A stretch of DNA of 5,768 nucleotides from Solirubrobacterales bacterium (lineage in GTDB: Bacteria > Actinomycetota > Thermoleophilia > Solirubrobacterales > 70-9): the NCBI GenBank assembly GCA_030835185.1, contig JAUQWL010000033.1:1-5768 (forward strand), in the 5' to 3' direction. A program made the position numbers and the translations under genes. The notes beneath the pieces are model-generated. The model saw only the letters and a list, made by a program, of their open reading frames with translations, did not search any database and was not told the origin of the DNA. Below are positions 5,165-5,768 of the stretch, one piece after another; positions within the stretch are counted from its first letter, which is position 1, and every line of letters starts with the position of its first letter.

Positions 5165-5768
5165 GCGGCCCGGATGCCGACAGGCCGGCGATGGACCGGC
5201 TTGCCCTTGAGATCCACGCCGGTCTGGTCGAGCGGCGGCGTTCGGATCCTGGCGGTGAAGACGGCGTCGAAGCGGCGATCCGCGCCGTGGTCTGCGAGAA
5301 GGCGGCGGTCCTGTCAGGAGACGCTCGCGAGGCTCTGATCGAGCGCATCGCCAGGGAGGCCTCGGGGCTGGGTCCGCTCGAGATCCTGCTCGAGGACCAG
5401 AGCGTGGAAGAAGTGATGGTCAATGGCAGCGGTCGGGTCTACGTGGAAAGAGGCGGACGCATCGAAGCCGTTCCGGTCTTCTTCGAGGACGAGGAGCAGC
5501 TCCGCAATACGATCGAGCGCATCCTCGCACCGCTTGGCCGACGGGTTGACGAACTCAGTCCGATGGCCGACGCGAGACTGCCAGACGGCTCCAGGGTCAA
5601 CGTGATCATCCCGCCGCTCGCGGTCGACGGCCCGGCGGTTTCAATTCGCAGATTTCCCGATTCGCGTCCCGGTCCGGAGGATCTGATCGAGCTCGGGACG
5701 CTGACCCTGGAAGAGGTGCAGCGGCTTGAAGCTGCCGTGGCCGACCGTCGCAGCATCCTGATCAGCGG
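5161..5768 (+). CDS. cpaF: CpaF/TadA-type secretion ATPase, 5' part, cut by the window edge
   Basis: CpaF (TadA) is the hexameric cytoplasmic ATPase that powers Tad/Flp pilus assembly; it belongs to the type II/IV secretion ATPase family. The frame from ATG 5161 is open to the end of the window, giving 202 codons of an expected 400-470. Recognisable N-terminal-domain elements are the helical lead (about 35-68), GLGPLEILLEDQSVEEVMVN (69-88), GRVYVERGG (91-99), GRRVDELSPMADARLPDGSR (126-145), VNVIIPPLAVDGPAVSIRRF (146-165) and the strand SILIS (198-202) leading into the Walker A loop, where the window stops. The Walker A/B motifs and His box are therefore not visible. The ATG overlaps the cpaB stop (ATGA, 5161-5164) with GAGGGG just upstream (5153-5158), so translation is coupled. 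TadB, TadC and prepilin genes would be expected downstream. Confidence 0.95.
   Translation, partial: MSGPDADRPAMDRLALEIHAGLVERRRSDPGGEDGVEAAIRAVVCEKAAVLSGDAREALIERIAREASGLGPLEILLEDQSVEEVMVNGSGRVYVERGGRIEAVPVFFEDEEQLRNTIERILAPLGRRVDELSPMADARLPDGSRVNVIIPPLAVDGPAVSIRRFPDSRPGPEDLIELGTLTLEEVQRLEAAVADRRSILIS

Overview
The window is G+C-rich DNA (about two-thirds G+C by eye) from what looks like a high-GC actinobacterium. The long basic/acidic linker in the Rho-type protein, the 2TM-domain protein, the small DUF192 protein and the Tad/Flp pilus genes would all fit a soil lineage such as the Thermoleophilia/Solirubrobacterales. That placement is inferred from protein style, not demonstrated.

Layout from left to right. 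(1) Positions 31-1401 (+) encode a Rho-family protein. It keeps the Rho fold signatures but has lost several residues that E. coli Rho needs for ATP hydrolysis and RNA translocation. (2) A convergent gap of about 105 bp follows, then a 155-residue protein of unknown function on the minus strand (1508-1975). (3) A divergent gap of 165 bp contains a perfect 7-2-7 palindrome and leads into a small DUF192 protein on the plus strand, best started at 2141. (4) A convergent gap of about 100 bp, rich in short hairpins, separates it from a 90-residue 2TM-domain membrane protein on the minus strand (2557-2829). (5) A divergent gap of 171 bp precedes a plus-strand operon that runs off the right edge: an OmpR-type response regulator, a small single-pass histidine kinase without a sensor domain, a CpaB/RcpC-like SAF-domain pilus protein, and the start of the CpaF/TadA secretion ATPase. 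The window ends at the ATPase Walker A loop.

The four operon genes are joined by three consecutive 4-bp stop/start overlaps (GTGA, GTGA, ATGA). This tight coupling suggests that a two-component system is made together with Tad (tight adherence) pilus assembly parts and probably controls them or responds to them. The two most notable points are the catalytically altered Rho-like protein and the sensorless two-component pair that leads a Tad operon. No RNA genes, mobile elements or CRISPR arrays were seen.
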